A stretch of DNA of 36,349 nucleotides from contig DUQU01000044.1 in assembly GCA_012837645.1 (NCBI GenBank), forward strand, positions 1 through 36,349, given 5' to 3'. Positions within the stretch are counted from its first letter, which is position 1. The number at the start of each line of letters is the position of its first letter. The translations under genes were made by a program, and so were the position numbers. Positions 7,312-15,405 of this stretch are shown here, piece after piece. The notes beneath the pieces were generated by a model. The model was not told where the DNA came from. It did no database searches and worked only from the letters and a program-made list of their open reading frames with translations. This DNA comes from Acholeplasmataceae bacterium. GTDB lineage: Bacteria; Bacillota_I; Bacilli_A; Acholeplasmatales; UBA5453.

Positions 7312-9723
7312 ATGATTAAAGCAATTAATTTAAATAAATATTTCAATAAAAACAAAGCCAATCAAATTCACGTTATTAATAATACTACTTTAAACTTTCC
7401 CCAACAAGGTTTAATCGCTATTACCGGACCTTCAGGCTGTGGGAAAACGACGCTTTTAAATGTTTTAAGTGGCCTTGATAGTGCTCAAGGGATCATAAAC
7501 TTTGATAATAAGCTTATGGAAGGTTATAAAAGTAGAGAATGGGATAAAATCAGGGCACATAAAATTGGTTTTGTTTTCCAAAATTATTATTTATTAGAAG
7601 ATAGAACTGTTTATGATAACATTAAACTGACTTTAAACATGGTAGGAATCGTCGATAGTGAAGAAGTGGATTACCGTATTGGTTACTGCTTAGAAGCGGT
7701 TGGTCTCTTTAGATTTAGAAAAAGATTAGCAAGCGATTTATCCTTTGGACAAAAACAAAGGGTGGCGATAGCGAGAGCGATTGCTAAAAATCCTGACGTG
7801 ATTATCGCAGACGAACCTACGGGTAACTTAGATTTAAAAAACAGTGTTGAAATTATGAAAATTATTAAAAAAATTAGTTTAGAAAAACTTGTTATTTTAG
7901 TTACTCATAATATTAATTTAGCCAACAATTATGCTGATCGGATTATTAGCATAGAGGACGGAAAAGTAATCGAAGATAACATCAATCACGGAATAGATTA
8001 TCAAACTCTAGAATACGACAGCGATGTTATTTATTTAGGTGATTTAAAAGCGGAAAATTTATCGGACACTATTAAAACTTATAAAAAAGATAGTAGTGAT
8101 GAAATCAATTTAATGATTGTTAAAATTAATAACCAACTTTACTTAAAAACTACTGATAAAAACTTAAGACTTCGAGTTGTTGAACCAAATTCTAATATTA
8201 AATTTATGGAAGGAAAAAAAGAAACAATTGAAAACGAACAAGATTTTGAAACTAGTTTTTCTTTAAGTGATTTAGATAAAAAAGCGAAACCACGCCATAA
8301 AAAAGCTAATTTCAGTTTTAAAGAATCGTTAATTGAAGCTCTAAAAAAACTTGTTAATGTTGGGAGAAAAACAAAACTTCAAATTGTTTCTTTAATTCTC
8401 TTAGGGGTTCTATTTTCTATGGCTATCCATGTGTTGTTTTCTAATTTGTTTTTTGATGATAGCGAGATTTATTATGATAAAAATGTTTATATAAGTGATC
8501 TAAACAAAAGTGATTTAAAGTACCTTGATGACGATAATTATCTTTTTTATCCAGGTAATGTTCAAGGTTATTTTATTTTTAAGACAGGTAAAGCAGGGAG
8601 CCAACTTAATATTGAGAGTTATTTACCACTAGATGCTTTAAAAGAAAAAGATATTATTGAGGGAAGAATGCCTGAAAATAACCGTGAAATAGTTATCGAT
8701 GCTAGTGTTTTAGATGAAAAATATGAAAATCATCTTTACTATTATATGAATGGTATTTTTAGAGCGAGTGATTTAATTGATGAAGTGATTTCCTTTAATC
8801 CTTATATTAGTTCTTATTTAAGGGAAATAGATTTAAAGATTGTAGGAGTTACTAATACCAATACGAAGGCATGGTATGGCACTATTGATGTTTTTGATGA
8901 AATTTTTTATACTCATGCAATTTATTTTGGCGAGGATGAATACTTATTTTATTATGAAGAGTACCTAGATGAAGTTATAATTATTGAAGGAAGAAAACCG
9001 GATAATATTAATCATGAAATGGAAGTTATCGTTCCTGAAGATATTTATCATATTTATCAAAATTTAAAAGAAGATGAAAAAGAAAATATTAAAAATCGGT
9101 ATAACGTTAGTATTGTTGGCAGTTACCAGACTGATGCTGATAAAAGGATTTTTTACATTACTAAAGAAGCGAGAGAAAAATTAGCCTCTTCAGATTACTA
9201 TGGGTATTGGGGTCGTTTTAGGGCTACTTATCTTTATTCTTTAGATGGTAGTGATCCTGGTAGTGATGATATTTACAACTTGCGGGAAAGTGAGATTGAA
9301 AGTGAAAAATTAAACTTAAAGCAAGCGCAAATTTCATCGATTAGTCAAATGATCGTAGCGATTACTATTAGTTGTTTAGTGTTTTTCTTTTTAGTGCGTT
9401 CTTCATTGACAAGAAGAGTTAGGGAGATAAGTATTTACCGAGCTTTAGGAATTCATAAGCATGAAATAAAAGCGACTTTTGCCTTAGAATACTTTTTAAC
9501 CACTTTAATGACTTCTTTTATTGGTATTATCATCGGCACTATTTTAATAAATGCACTTAGAAACTCTCTCTTTAATATGATTTTTAAAGTGAGAGCGACA
9601 TCGCTGTCCTTTTTAGTAGCTAGTTTAGGAATAATTTTCGCTAATGTTTTAATAGCTTTGGTGCCGGTTAGTATGTTGCTAAGGAAAAAGCCTGCGGCCT
9701 TACTTACTCATTTTGATATTTAG
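7312..9723 (+). CDS. ABC exporter, fused ATPase and FtsX-like permease (second of pair)
   Basis: It has the same architecture as its upstream neighbour but is longer (803 residues). Walker A is GPSGCGKTT (39-47), Walker B is IIADEPTGNLD, and the switch is LVTHN. The ABC signature is LSFGQ (143-147) rather than LSGGQ/E, so one of the two composite ATP sites may be weakened, as in asymmetric ABC heterodimers. A linker (about 230-355) precedes the first membrane segment near 360-380; a large extracytoplasmic region of roughly 300 residues, rich in Asp, Glu and Tyr, follows, then three membrane segments. GGAGG lies just before the ATG. The large outer domain is the likely substrate- or partner-recognition part. 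Function is otherwise unassigned. Confidence 0.85.
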   Translation: MIKAINLNKYFNKNKANQIHVINNTTLNFPQQGLIAITGPSGCGKTTLLNVLSGLDSAQGIINFDNKLMEGYKSREWDKIRAHKIGFVFQNYYLLEDRTVYDNIKLTLNMVGIVDSEEVDYRIGYCLEAVGLFRFRKRLASDLSFGQKQRVAIARAIAKNPDVIIADEPTGNLDLKNSVEIMKIIKKISLEKLVILVTHNINLANNYADRIISIEDGKVIEDNINHGIDYQTLEYDSDVIYLGDLKAENLSDTIKTYKKDSSDEINLMIVKINNQLYLKTTDKNLRLRVVEPNSNIKFMEGKKETIENEQDFETSFSLSDLDKKAKPRHKKANFSFKESLIEALKKLVNVGRKTKLQIVSLILLGVLFSMAIHVLFSNLFFDDSEIYYDKNVYISDLNKSDLKYLDDDNYLFYPGNVQGYFIFKTGKAGSQLNIESYLPLDALKEKDIIEGRMPENNREIVIDASVLDEKYENHLYYYMNGIFRASDLIDEVISFNPYISSYLREIDLKIVGVTNTNTKAWYGTIDVFDEIFYTHAIYFGEDEYLFYYEEYLDEVIIIEGRKPDNINHEMEVIVPEDIYHIYQNLKEDEKENIKNRYNVSIVGSYQTDADKRIFYITKEAREKLASSDYYGYWGRFRATYLYSLDGSDPGSDDIYNLRESEIESEKLNLKQAQISSISQMIVAITISCLVFFFLVRSSLTRRVREISIYRALGIHKHEIKATFALEYFLTTLMTSFIGIIIGTILINALRNSLFNMIFKVRATSLSFLVASLGIIFANVLIALVPVSMLLRKKPAALLTHFDI

Positions 9724-10633
9724 TTTCATGATAAGCTATTTTTAAATTTAAGAACTGTTGTAATTCTAATAAAACGGTATACAATTGAGCTCTTATTTCA
9801 AAGAGGGCTCTTTTTTCTGGTAAGGGGCGTTCTTGAAAGAATAGTAATAATTGTTCGAGCTCACCACTAAGATTAAGGGCGTAGTTGTCTTCGCCAATTT
9901 GGTCTTTAAAAGTAGTTAAAAACTCTAATATGATAGTTTTTTCTGTTATTTCTTCTAGCGGCAACAATTGTTTGGCAATGGTCTTTAAAATTGATATTTG
10001 TTCGCTTCTCATCTTTAAATAAGAAAAGGTTTCTTTAAGAGTTGTTTTGGTAATGTTTTCTAGTTCGGTTTCCATCAAATTGAAGGTTTCTTTAATGAGT
10101 TTATCAAGATTTAAAAATGAGGGAGTCTGATTTAAGCTAATTGTTTGGATGATGTGATTAATTTCTTTGTCGATTAAAGTTTTGTTAGTGGCGATAAGCT
10201 TGTAGTGTTTGGGCATTATTAAATTGAGCAATAAAGCGATTCCTACGCCAATGATAAAAATGTAACTAGCATTTAATAAATAAAAAAGATTTTTCTCTAA
10301 ATAAATTTGAGAAATCAAGACTAACGAGACAGAGAGGCCTTTTTCTAGTTTTAACAAAAAGCTTAAAGGAATAAAAATAATAATGAAAAGTGTTAAGCCG
10401 ACTAAATTAAAATTGCTAAAATAAAAGATTAAAGAGGCTATTAAAAAACCTAAAAGTAAGTTTAAAAATCTTATTAAAGCTATTTGGTATGATTTAAGTC
10501 TTGTTGGAGCTAAGGAAAGTAATGTTATTACGCCAGTAGTATAAAAGTAAGGTAGTTTCAAAAAATAAGAGCATAAAACTGCTATTATAAACCCGACTGT
10601 AATTTTAATTGTTAAATAAATTTTAGTTTGCAT
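9704..10633 (-). CDS. Aromatic acid exporter family membrane protein (ArAE/DUF939-like)
   Basis: The N-terminal half (about 1-145) has five or six membrane segments, among them FYTTGVITLLSLAPTRLKS, typical of the aromatic-acid-exporter/FUSC superfamily. The C-terminal half is cytosolic, helical and Glu/Lys/Leu-rich. Members are predicted exporters, but few have known substrates. An upstream in-frame TTG (10645) exists, but the ATG at 10633 has GGTGAT six bases ahead and the likely -10 element would place the transcript start downstream of that TTG, so I chose the ATG (309 residues). The 3' end overlaps the convergent ABC gene by 20 bases. It diverges from the Na/Pi cotransporter gene. Confidence 0.72.
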   Translation of the reverse strand: MQTKIYLTIKITVGFIIAVLCSYFLKLPYFYTTGVITLLSLAPTRLKSYQIALIRFLNLLLGFLIASLIFYFSNFNLVGLTLFIIIFIPLSFLLKLEKGLSVSLVLISQIYLEKNLFYLLNASYIFIIGVGIALLLNLIMPKHYKLIATNKTLIDKEINHIIQTISLNQTPSFLNLDKLIKETFNLMETELENITKTTLKETFSYLKMRSEQISILKTIAKQLLPLEEITEKTIILEFLTTFKDQIGEDNYALNLSGELEQLLLFFQERPLPEKRALFEIRAQLYTVLLELQQFLNLKIAYHETKYQNE

Positions 10634-10649
10634 TATTATCACCAACGTT

Positions 10650-10655
10650 ATTATA
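10650..10655 (-). promoter_or_regulatory. -10 element of the ArAE-like gene
   Basis: TATAAT on the minus strand has a weak TTTTCA about 18 bases upstream. The predicted start near 10643 leaves a leader of only about ten bases, just enough for the GGTGAT SD. Confidence 0.5.
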
Positions 10656-10813
10656 GTGTAAATTAGTTGAAAATGAAAACGTTTTAATTAAGTGGTTATA
10701 AGAGAAAATTATAGGTGTATTAGGACGTTTTATAGTATTTAGGCAATTTCTTTTTAAAAAAAGAGATATATTTAAAGACTGATTTTTAGTAAAATAGTAA
10801 TGGTGATAAAGAA

Positions 10814-12439
10814 ATGATCTATTTAGAAGCGACGATGATATTAATTGCTGGTATTGGTGCTTTATTAGTGGGAATGGGTATTTTGTCGGATAATATGAAA
10901 AGATTTGCTAATACTCGTTTAGAAGGTGCTTTAAACAAAATATCGGATAGTAAAATAAAAGGCTTTGGAGTTGGAGTAGCTACAACCGCAGTGGTTCAAT
11001 CAAGTGGAGTAACGACGGTGATGGTCGTAGGGCTTGTTAATGCTGGGGTTATTTCTTTACTGCAAGCGACGACTATTATTATGGGAGCTAATGTCGGGAC
11101 TACTATTACCGCACAAATCGCCGCTTTACAAAGTTTTAATTTTGTTATTTTCGCGATGGTGTTCGCTTTTATTGGTTCTTTCGTTGATCTTTTCTTTAAA
11201 AAGGAAAAGTTAAAAACAATAGGAAGGATTTTACAAGGGTTAGGGTTAATCTTTGTTGGATTTTATTTGCTTGGTGACGCCATGAATGTTTTTAAATCAG
11301 CGGCTTTCGTTATTAATTTATTAGCAAATATGAAAAACCCTTTTTTACTGCTTTTAATTGGAATTGTTTTAACTGCTATTTTTCAAAGCAGCTCTGCGAT
11401 TACGGCGATTATTATTTCAATGGTAATCGCAGGAATAGTAATTGGGGGGGGCGGTAACGCTTCTTTATATATTATTTTAGGTTCCAATATCGGCACGACC
11501 ATCGTCGCTTGGTATGCTTCCTTGGGCGCGAATGTTAATGCTAAAAGGGCTTCTTTAATTCATATTTTATTTAACTTAACAGGTTCGCTGATTTTCATGG
11601 TGTTTTTACTTTTATGGCCTAGTTTTAATGATGTTGTTTTAAAGGCGCTTTTTCTTAAAGAAGCGACTCAAATAGCGATGTTTCATACTTTTTTTAATTT
11701 AGCATGTGCTTTAATGTTTTTGCCATTTTCTGCTTATTTTGTGAAGGTAAGTGAAAAATTAATTAAAGTTAAAGATCAAGATAAAAGGGCGACTATCGTT
11801 TTGGAAGAACGTTTGCTTAATTCTCCTAGCCTCGCGATTCCCCAACTTAAAAAAGAATTGGTTGTTATCGCGGGTAACGCCATGAATTGTTTAAGGCTCG
11901 CTTTTAATAGTTTTCTTTTTAAAGATTTGAAAAAAGAGGAAGCTATTAACGATTGTATTAAAAATGGTAGTAATTTAACCCAACAAACAATTGAGTATTT
12001 AATTAAATTGTCTGGACAAAGATTATCTAGGAAGGAAAAAATCATCGCTTCTAAATTGTTTCACACTATTAATGACGTAGAAAGAATTAGTGATTTAGCA
12101 AGTAATTTAATTAAATATACGAAAACTTGTTTAGAACTTGATTTAGTATTTACAGAGGCGGCTTTAAAAGAGTTGGAAAGTATGTTTGTGGTGATGGAAA
12201 ACTTGTTTATTGAGTCAATGGCTGTTTTTATTACGAGTGATAAAGAAAAATATTTACAAGTTGAATTTTTGGAAGATAGCGTTGATAGAAAACGAAAAGA
12301 GATTGTTGATAGCCATATTAAAAGACTTAATGAGGGTAAGTGCAGGCCAGAATCGAGTCCTATTTTAATTAACTTAGTTGCTAACTTAGAAAGAGCGGCT
12401 GACCATCTCCATTATATTGCTAAGGAATTTGTTTTTTAA
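10814..12439 (+). CDS. Na/Pi cotransporter family protein with PhoU-like domain
   Basis: This membrane protein belongs to the NptA/YjbB-type Na+/phosphate cotransporter family. Two inverted-repeat halves each carry a QSS motif (VVQSSGVTT and FQSSSAIT) and a glycine-rich loop (MGANVGTT and LGSNIGTT), the signature of substrate and sodium sites. The C-terminal ~190 residues form a PhoU-like helical domain (with ISDLASNLIKY and LERAADHLHYIAK). It probably moves phosphate across the membrane; direction is not evident. The start has GGTGAT six bases upstream. A run of eight G lies inside the coding region at 11444-11451. The DUF1538 gene begins about 55 bases downstream without a convincing terminator, so the two may be co-transcribed. 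Confidence 0.85.
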   Translation: MIYLEATMILIAGIGALLVGMGILSDNMKRFANTRLEGALNKISDSKIKGFGVGVATTAVVQSSGVTTVMVVGLVNAGVISLLQATTIIMGANVGTTITAQIAALQSFNFVIFAMVFAFIGSFVDLFFKKEKLKTIGRILQGLGLIFVGFYLLGDAMNVFKSAAFVINLLANMKNPFLLLLIGIVLTAIFQSSSAITAIIISMVIAGIVIGGGGNASLYIILGSNIGTTIVAWYASLGANVNAKRASLIHILFNLTGSLIFMVFLLLWPSFNDVVLKALFLKEATQIAMFHTFFNLACALMFLPFSAYFVKVSEKLIKVKDQDKRATIVLEERLLNSPSLAIPQLKKELVVIAGNAMNCLRLAFNSFLFKDLKKEEAINDCIKNGSNLTQQTIEYLIKLSGQRLSRKEKIIASKLFHTINDVERISDLASNLIKYTKTCLELDLVFTEAALKELESMFVVMENLFIESMAVFITSDKEKYLQVEFLEDSVDRKRKEIVDSHIKRLNEGKCRPESSPILINLVANLERAADHLHYIAKEFVF

Positions 12440-12494
12440 TTGGCTTGCATATTGGTTTTTTTTTAGATAAGATGTTAACGAGGAAGTGAGTGCC

Positions 12495-13973
12495 ATGATT
12501 AAAAACTTTTTAAAAAAGCTTTTAGAATCATTTATGTCGGTTATCCCCGTTACTATTGTAATTGTAGTGATAGCTTTTTTTATTGGCCTAGGAGTTAAAA
12601 CAATTTTAATGTTTTTAGTAGGGGCGCTTTTATTAGTGGTTGGTTTGGCTTTGTTTCAATTAGGGGCTTTTCAATCGACGAGCTTTTTGGCTGATGGGAT
12701 TGGTAATTATGTCGTTAAAAAGAAAAAGTTATCAATTTTTATTATCGTTAGTATTTTATTAGGTTTCTTTATTATTGTTGCGGAACCATCCGTAAGAGTC
12801 TTGTCGCACCAATTAAAGGATGTTATTAATCCTGAAATGATTACTATTTTAACAGTGGCGATTGGAGTCGGACTCTTAATGACTGTGGGTTTAGTGAGAA
12901 TCTTATTTAAAATTCCCCTGAGATGGTTATTGATGGGTTTATATGCGCTAACTTTTCTTTTAGCTTTTATCGTCAATAAAAATAATCCTGGTTTTATCGC
13001 GGTTGCTTTTGATTCAGGAGGTTTTGCTAGTGGTCCGCTTTCAGTGCCTTTTATTATGAGTTTGGCATATGGTATTAGTAGGGCGAGAAACAGCACTACT
13101 AGTGAACAAGATTCTTTTGGTTTAGTAGGGGTAACTATTATTGGTCCGATTATTGCTATTTTAATTTTAGGACTTTTTTATCCTCTTAATGTTGATCAAA
13201 TTAGCATGGTAACTGAAAATTTAACTTTAGGGGAATATTTAATTAAGTATTCATTTGATATGGCGATTGCGATTGCACCATTTCTTGCTTTTTTTATTAT
13301 TTTTCAAATTTTGGATTTTAAATTATCAAAAAAAGAAGTTATTAAAATTTTAATGGCTTTTTTATACACTTATTTAGGATTGGTGTTGTTTTTATCGGGA
13401 GCTAATCAGGCTTTTTCAATGATTGGCAGTGAAATAGGTGGCTATTTAGCGAGCAATAAACCGTGGTTATTAGTAATTGTTGGTTTAGTTTTTGGTCTAT
13501 TAGTAGCGGCTCCTGAACCCTCGATTGTGGCGGTTAATAACCAAGTTGAAGAGGTTACGGCAGGAACGCTTTCTAAAACTTTATTGTTAGGGGCGATTTC
13601 ATTAGGCGTTGGAATTGCTTTGGTGTTATCGATGCTGAGAATAATTTATAGTATTCATGTTTTATGGATTATTTTACCAGGTTATTTGATTACTTTTGGA
13701 TTGACATTTTTCACTCCTAAGTTATTTACGGCAATCGCTTATGACTCAGGGAGTGCTGTTAGTGGTGCGATGACGACGGCCTTTTTAATGCCGTTTGCTA
13801 TTGGAGCTTCCAATGCGATTGCTAGTTCCGATCCACTTTTGGATGCTTATGGGTTGGTAGTTATTGTTTCGATGGCTCCAGTAATTTGCTTGCAAATTTT
13901 AGGAATAGTTTATCACCGTAAACAAGTCAATAAAAAGAAGTATCAAGGTCAAGATGATATTGTTTCATTTTAA
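12495..13973 (+). CDS. DUF1538 membrane protein, PII-associated putative transporter
   Basis: This polytopic protein contains two copies of the DUF1538 repeat (about 10-235 and 255-485). The repeats share landmarks: AEPSVRVLSHQL versus PEPSIVAVNNQV, and AFDSGGFASGPLSVPF versus AYDSGSAVSGAMTTAF. These Ser/Gly-rich stretches look like re-entrant pore or substrate loops. I prefer ATG at 12495, with AGGAAG eight bases upstream, over GTG 12486, which overlaps the SD (492 residues). Three PII-like genes follow within ten bases, an arrangement I recall from Clostridia. By analogy with AmtB-GlnK and SbtA-SbtB, PII proteins probably gate the channel in response to nucleotides. The transported substrate is unknown. 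Confidence 0.8.
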   Translation: MIKNFLKKLLESFMSVIPVTIVIVVIAFFIGLGVKTILMFLVGALLLVVGLALFQLGAFQSTSFLADGIGNYVVKKKKLSIFIIVSILLGFFIIVAEPSVRVLSHQLKDVINPEMITILTVAIGVGLLMTVGLVRILFKIPLRWLLMGLYALTFLLAFIVNKNNPGFIAVAFDSGGFASGPLSVPFIMSLAYGISRARNSTTSEQDSFGLVGVTIIGPIIAILILGLFYPLNVDQISMVTENLTLGEYLIKYSFDMAIAIAPFLAFFIIFQILDFKLSKKEVIKILMAFLYTYLGLVLFLSGANQAFSMIGSEIGGYLASNKPWLLVIVGLVFGLLVAAPEPSIVAVNNQVEEVTAGTLSKTLLLGAISLGVGIALVLSMLRIIYSIHVLWIILPGYLITFGLTFFTPKLFTAIAYDSGSAVSGAMTTAFLMPFAIGASNAIASSDPLLDAYGLVVIVSMAPVICLQILGIVYHRKQVNKKKYQGQDDIVSF

Positions 13974-13982
13974 GGAGGTTAT

Positions 13983-14309
13983 ATGGAATTAATTGTGTCG
14001 ATAGTTAAGAGCGGTTTTGCTTATAAAGCGATGGAAGTCGCACGAAGATTTGGAGCTACTGGTGGCACTATTTTACATGGTAGGAGTGCGCAAAAAAAAG
14101 ATAAAAAGGTGTTTGGAATTACAATTCATCCTGAAAAAGATGTTTTATTAATAGTGGGCTTTAAGCATGATCAAGATTTAATTATGAAAGCCTTAAATGA
14201 AAAATACGGTGTTAAAAGTGAAGCGAACGGAATTGTTTTTTCTTTAACAGTTTCCAAAGCATTTGGAATCCGTTCTAATATCCGTGATCTGGGCGAGGTT
14301 GTCGTTTAG
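13983..14309 (+). CDS. PII-family regulator 1 (GGT type)
   Basis: This 108-residue protein has the PII beta-alpha-beta-beta-alpha-beta pattern. Landmarks are RRFGATGGTILHGR in the first half, ITIHPEKDVLLIV in the central strand, and a B-loop-like NGIVFSL near the C-terminus. The T-loop is short and lacks the uridylylated Tyr context of GlnB. It should be a cytosolic trimer binding adenine nucleotides or a related effector and docking on the DUF1538 protein encoded nine bases upstream (AGGAGG SD). ITIHPEKDVLLIV recurs almost unchanged in the third PII gene. The family assignment is firm; the effector and target are inferred. Confidence 0.8.
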   Translation: MELIVSIVKSGFAYKAMEVARRFGATGGTILHGRSAQKKDKKVFGITIHPEKDVLLIVGFKHDQDLIMKALNEKYGVKSEANGIVFSLTVSKAFGIRSNIRDLGEVVV

Positions 14310-14319
14310 GGGGAAGAAA

Positions 14320-14646
14320 ATGAAATTACTTATTACAATAGTTCAAAGAGGAAAAGGCGAACAAGTTACTAAGGCTTTAACTGAATTTAAAGCTGATTAT
14401 TCTTTAATCTTTTTAGGGGAGGGAACTGCTTCTAACCAAATGATGGCTTATTTAGCTTTAGAAAATAAAGAAAAAGACGTTGTTTTATCATTGATCGCTC
14501 GTGAAGATGAAGAAGAAATCTTAGCTAAGATTGAAACGAAGTTTAAGTTGTCTAAAAAGAAAACAGGAATCGCTTTAACATTATCACTCTCATCTATTAA
14601 TAGAATGGCTTTAACAGAAATAATGGATAATGAGGCGATATTATGA
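14320..14646 (+). CDS. PII-like regulator 2 (RGKG type, divergent)
   Basis: The protein starts LLITIVQRGKGEQ and carries LGEGTASNQMMAYLAL and KDVVLSLIA, ending with a strand GIALTLSL. The order of strands matches PII, but the GGT loop and HPEK strand of its neighbours are replaced. It is a paralogous PII-like type that I recall beside DUF1538 and GGT-type PII genes in other Firmicutes. The start is the ATG at 14320, with AGGGGGAAG upstream; an earlier in-frame ATG at 14263 lies inside the preceding gene and was rejected. It overlaps the next gene by ATGA. It may form a heteromer with its neighbours or sense a different ligand. Confidence 0.68.
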   Translation: MKLLITIVQRGKGEQVTKALTEFKADYSLIFLGEGTASNQMMAYLALENKEKDVVLSLIAREDEEEILAKIETKFKLSKKKTGIALTLSLSSINRMALTEIMDNEAIL

Positions 14647-14954
14647 AAGAAAAAAGTTTAATTGTTTATATTTCAAATCGCGGTTATGCTGAAAAAGTAA
14701 TGGATTTTGCGCGCGGTTTAGGGGCGCGGGGTGGCACTGTGATTAGTGGTAAAAGTTCACTTAGTGATGAGGATGAAAAGTTTTTCAAAATTACAATTCA
14801 TCCTGAAAAAGATGTGCTTTTAATTGTTTGTTTGGATAAAGAGAAGGATAAAATAATGGAAAGTATTTATCAAAAATTCGGTTCTAATAGCGCGGCTGAA
14901 GGACTTGTTTTTGCCTTGCAAGTGGATCGTTTAGTGGGGGTAGAATTAAAATGA
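14643..14954 (+). CDS. PII-family regulator 3 (GGT type)
   Basis: This is a second GGT-type PII protein of 103 residues (ARGLGARGGTVISGK, ITIHPEKDVLLIV, EGLVFALQV). It overlaps the preceding gene by four bases and the next by four, so the set is translationally coupled. A 26-base stretch (14790-14815) is identical to 14118-14143 in PII 1, suggesting tandem duplication or gene conversion. The predicted role is as for PII 1: control of the DUF1538 protein by nucleotide-dependent binding. No classical nitrogen-metabolism gene (amtB, glnA) is nearby, so a nitrogen role is not implied. Confidence 0.78.
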   Translation: MKEKSLIVYISNRGYAEKVMDFARGLGARGGTVISGKSSLSDEDEKFFKITIHPEKDVLLIVCLDKEKDKIMESIYQKFGSNSAAEGLVFALQVDRLVGVELK

Positions 14955-15220
14955 AAAAAGATAATAAGGCGATGGGCCTTTTGGCTTATCTTTCTTTAAT
15001 AATCAGCGCCTTAATATCACTTACATTGGTGATTTTGAGTTGGGTTGATAAAACAGTAGATTTATCAGGGTTTCAATTTGTAGCTAATTTATTTTTAATA
15101 ATTGTCGTAGTTTGGTTAGCTTGGCAATACGCTAAGACCTTAAAAAAATTCGGGAAAGTAGTCTTTTTGATTGTCGCGCTTTTAGCGATTTTATCAGCTA
15201 TTGGAGTTTCCTTTTTCTAA
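14951..15220 (+). CDS. Small three-segment membrane protein, unknown
   Basis: This 89-residue protein has three predicted membrane segments (about 8-30, 40-60 and 68-88) with a basic connector (YAKTLKKFGK). It resembles no named family that I recognise. Its ATG overlaps the stop of the third PII gene (ATGA), which makes co-translation and a shared role with the DUF1538-PII module likely, perhaps as an accessory subunit. It is the last gene before a terminator. Confidence 0.6.
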   Translation: MKKDNKAMGLLAYLSLIISALISLTLVILSWVDKTVDLSGFQFVANLFLIIVVVWLAWQYAKTLKKFGKVVFLIVALLAILSAIGVSFF

Positions 15221-15307
15221 AAACAATTTTTAAAATTTAAAATGGTTATTTGAAAACCGGATTTAAGTACTTTAATAAGATAGCTGAAGATAGCATTGGA
15301 AAATTTG

Positions 15308-15350
15308 AAAAAAAAGGCAATTTAGTTTTATTATAAAGAGCCTTTTTTTG
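15308..15350 (+). terminator. Rho-independent terminator of the DUF1538-PII operon
   Basis: AAAAAAAGGC (15309-15318) pairs with GCCTTTTTTT (15340-15349) across a 21-base loop. The T-run lies in the stem's 3' arm. Confidence 0.65.
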
Positions 15351-15372
15351 GCTGTATTTTAACAGTTGTTTT

Positions 15373-15381
15373 TGTTAGAAT
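15373..15381 (+). promoter_or_regulatory. Extended -10 promoter of the Y-family polymerase gene
   Basis: TGTTAGAAT fits the extended -10 form. The start would be near 15388, leaving about 18 bases that hold the strong SD AGGAGGGGG. No GAAC-N4-GTTC LexA box is visible. Confidence 0.5.
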
Positions 15382-15405
15382 GCTTGCAAAAGGAGGGGGA
15401 GTAAA

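Noticed and set aside
11776-12045. Minus-strand open frame inside the Na/Pi cotransporter gene
   Set aside because: It is antisense to a conserved PhoU-like domain and has no SD.
12707-13096. Minus-strand open frame inside the DUF1538 gene
   Set aside because: It is antisense to conserved repeats; no independent coding signal.
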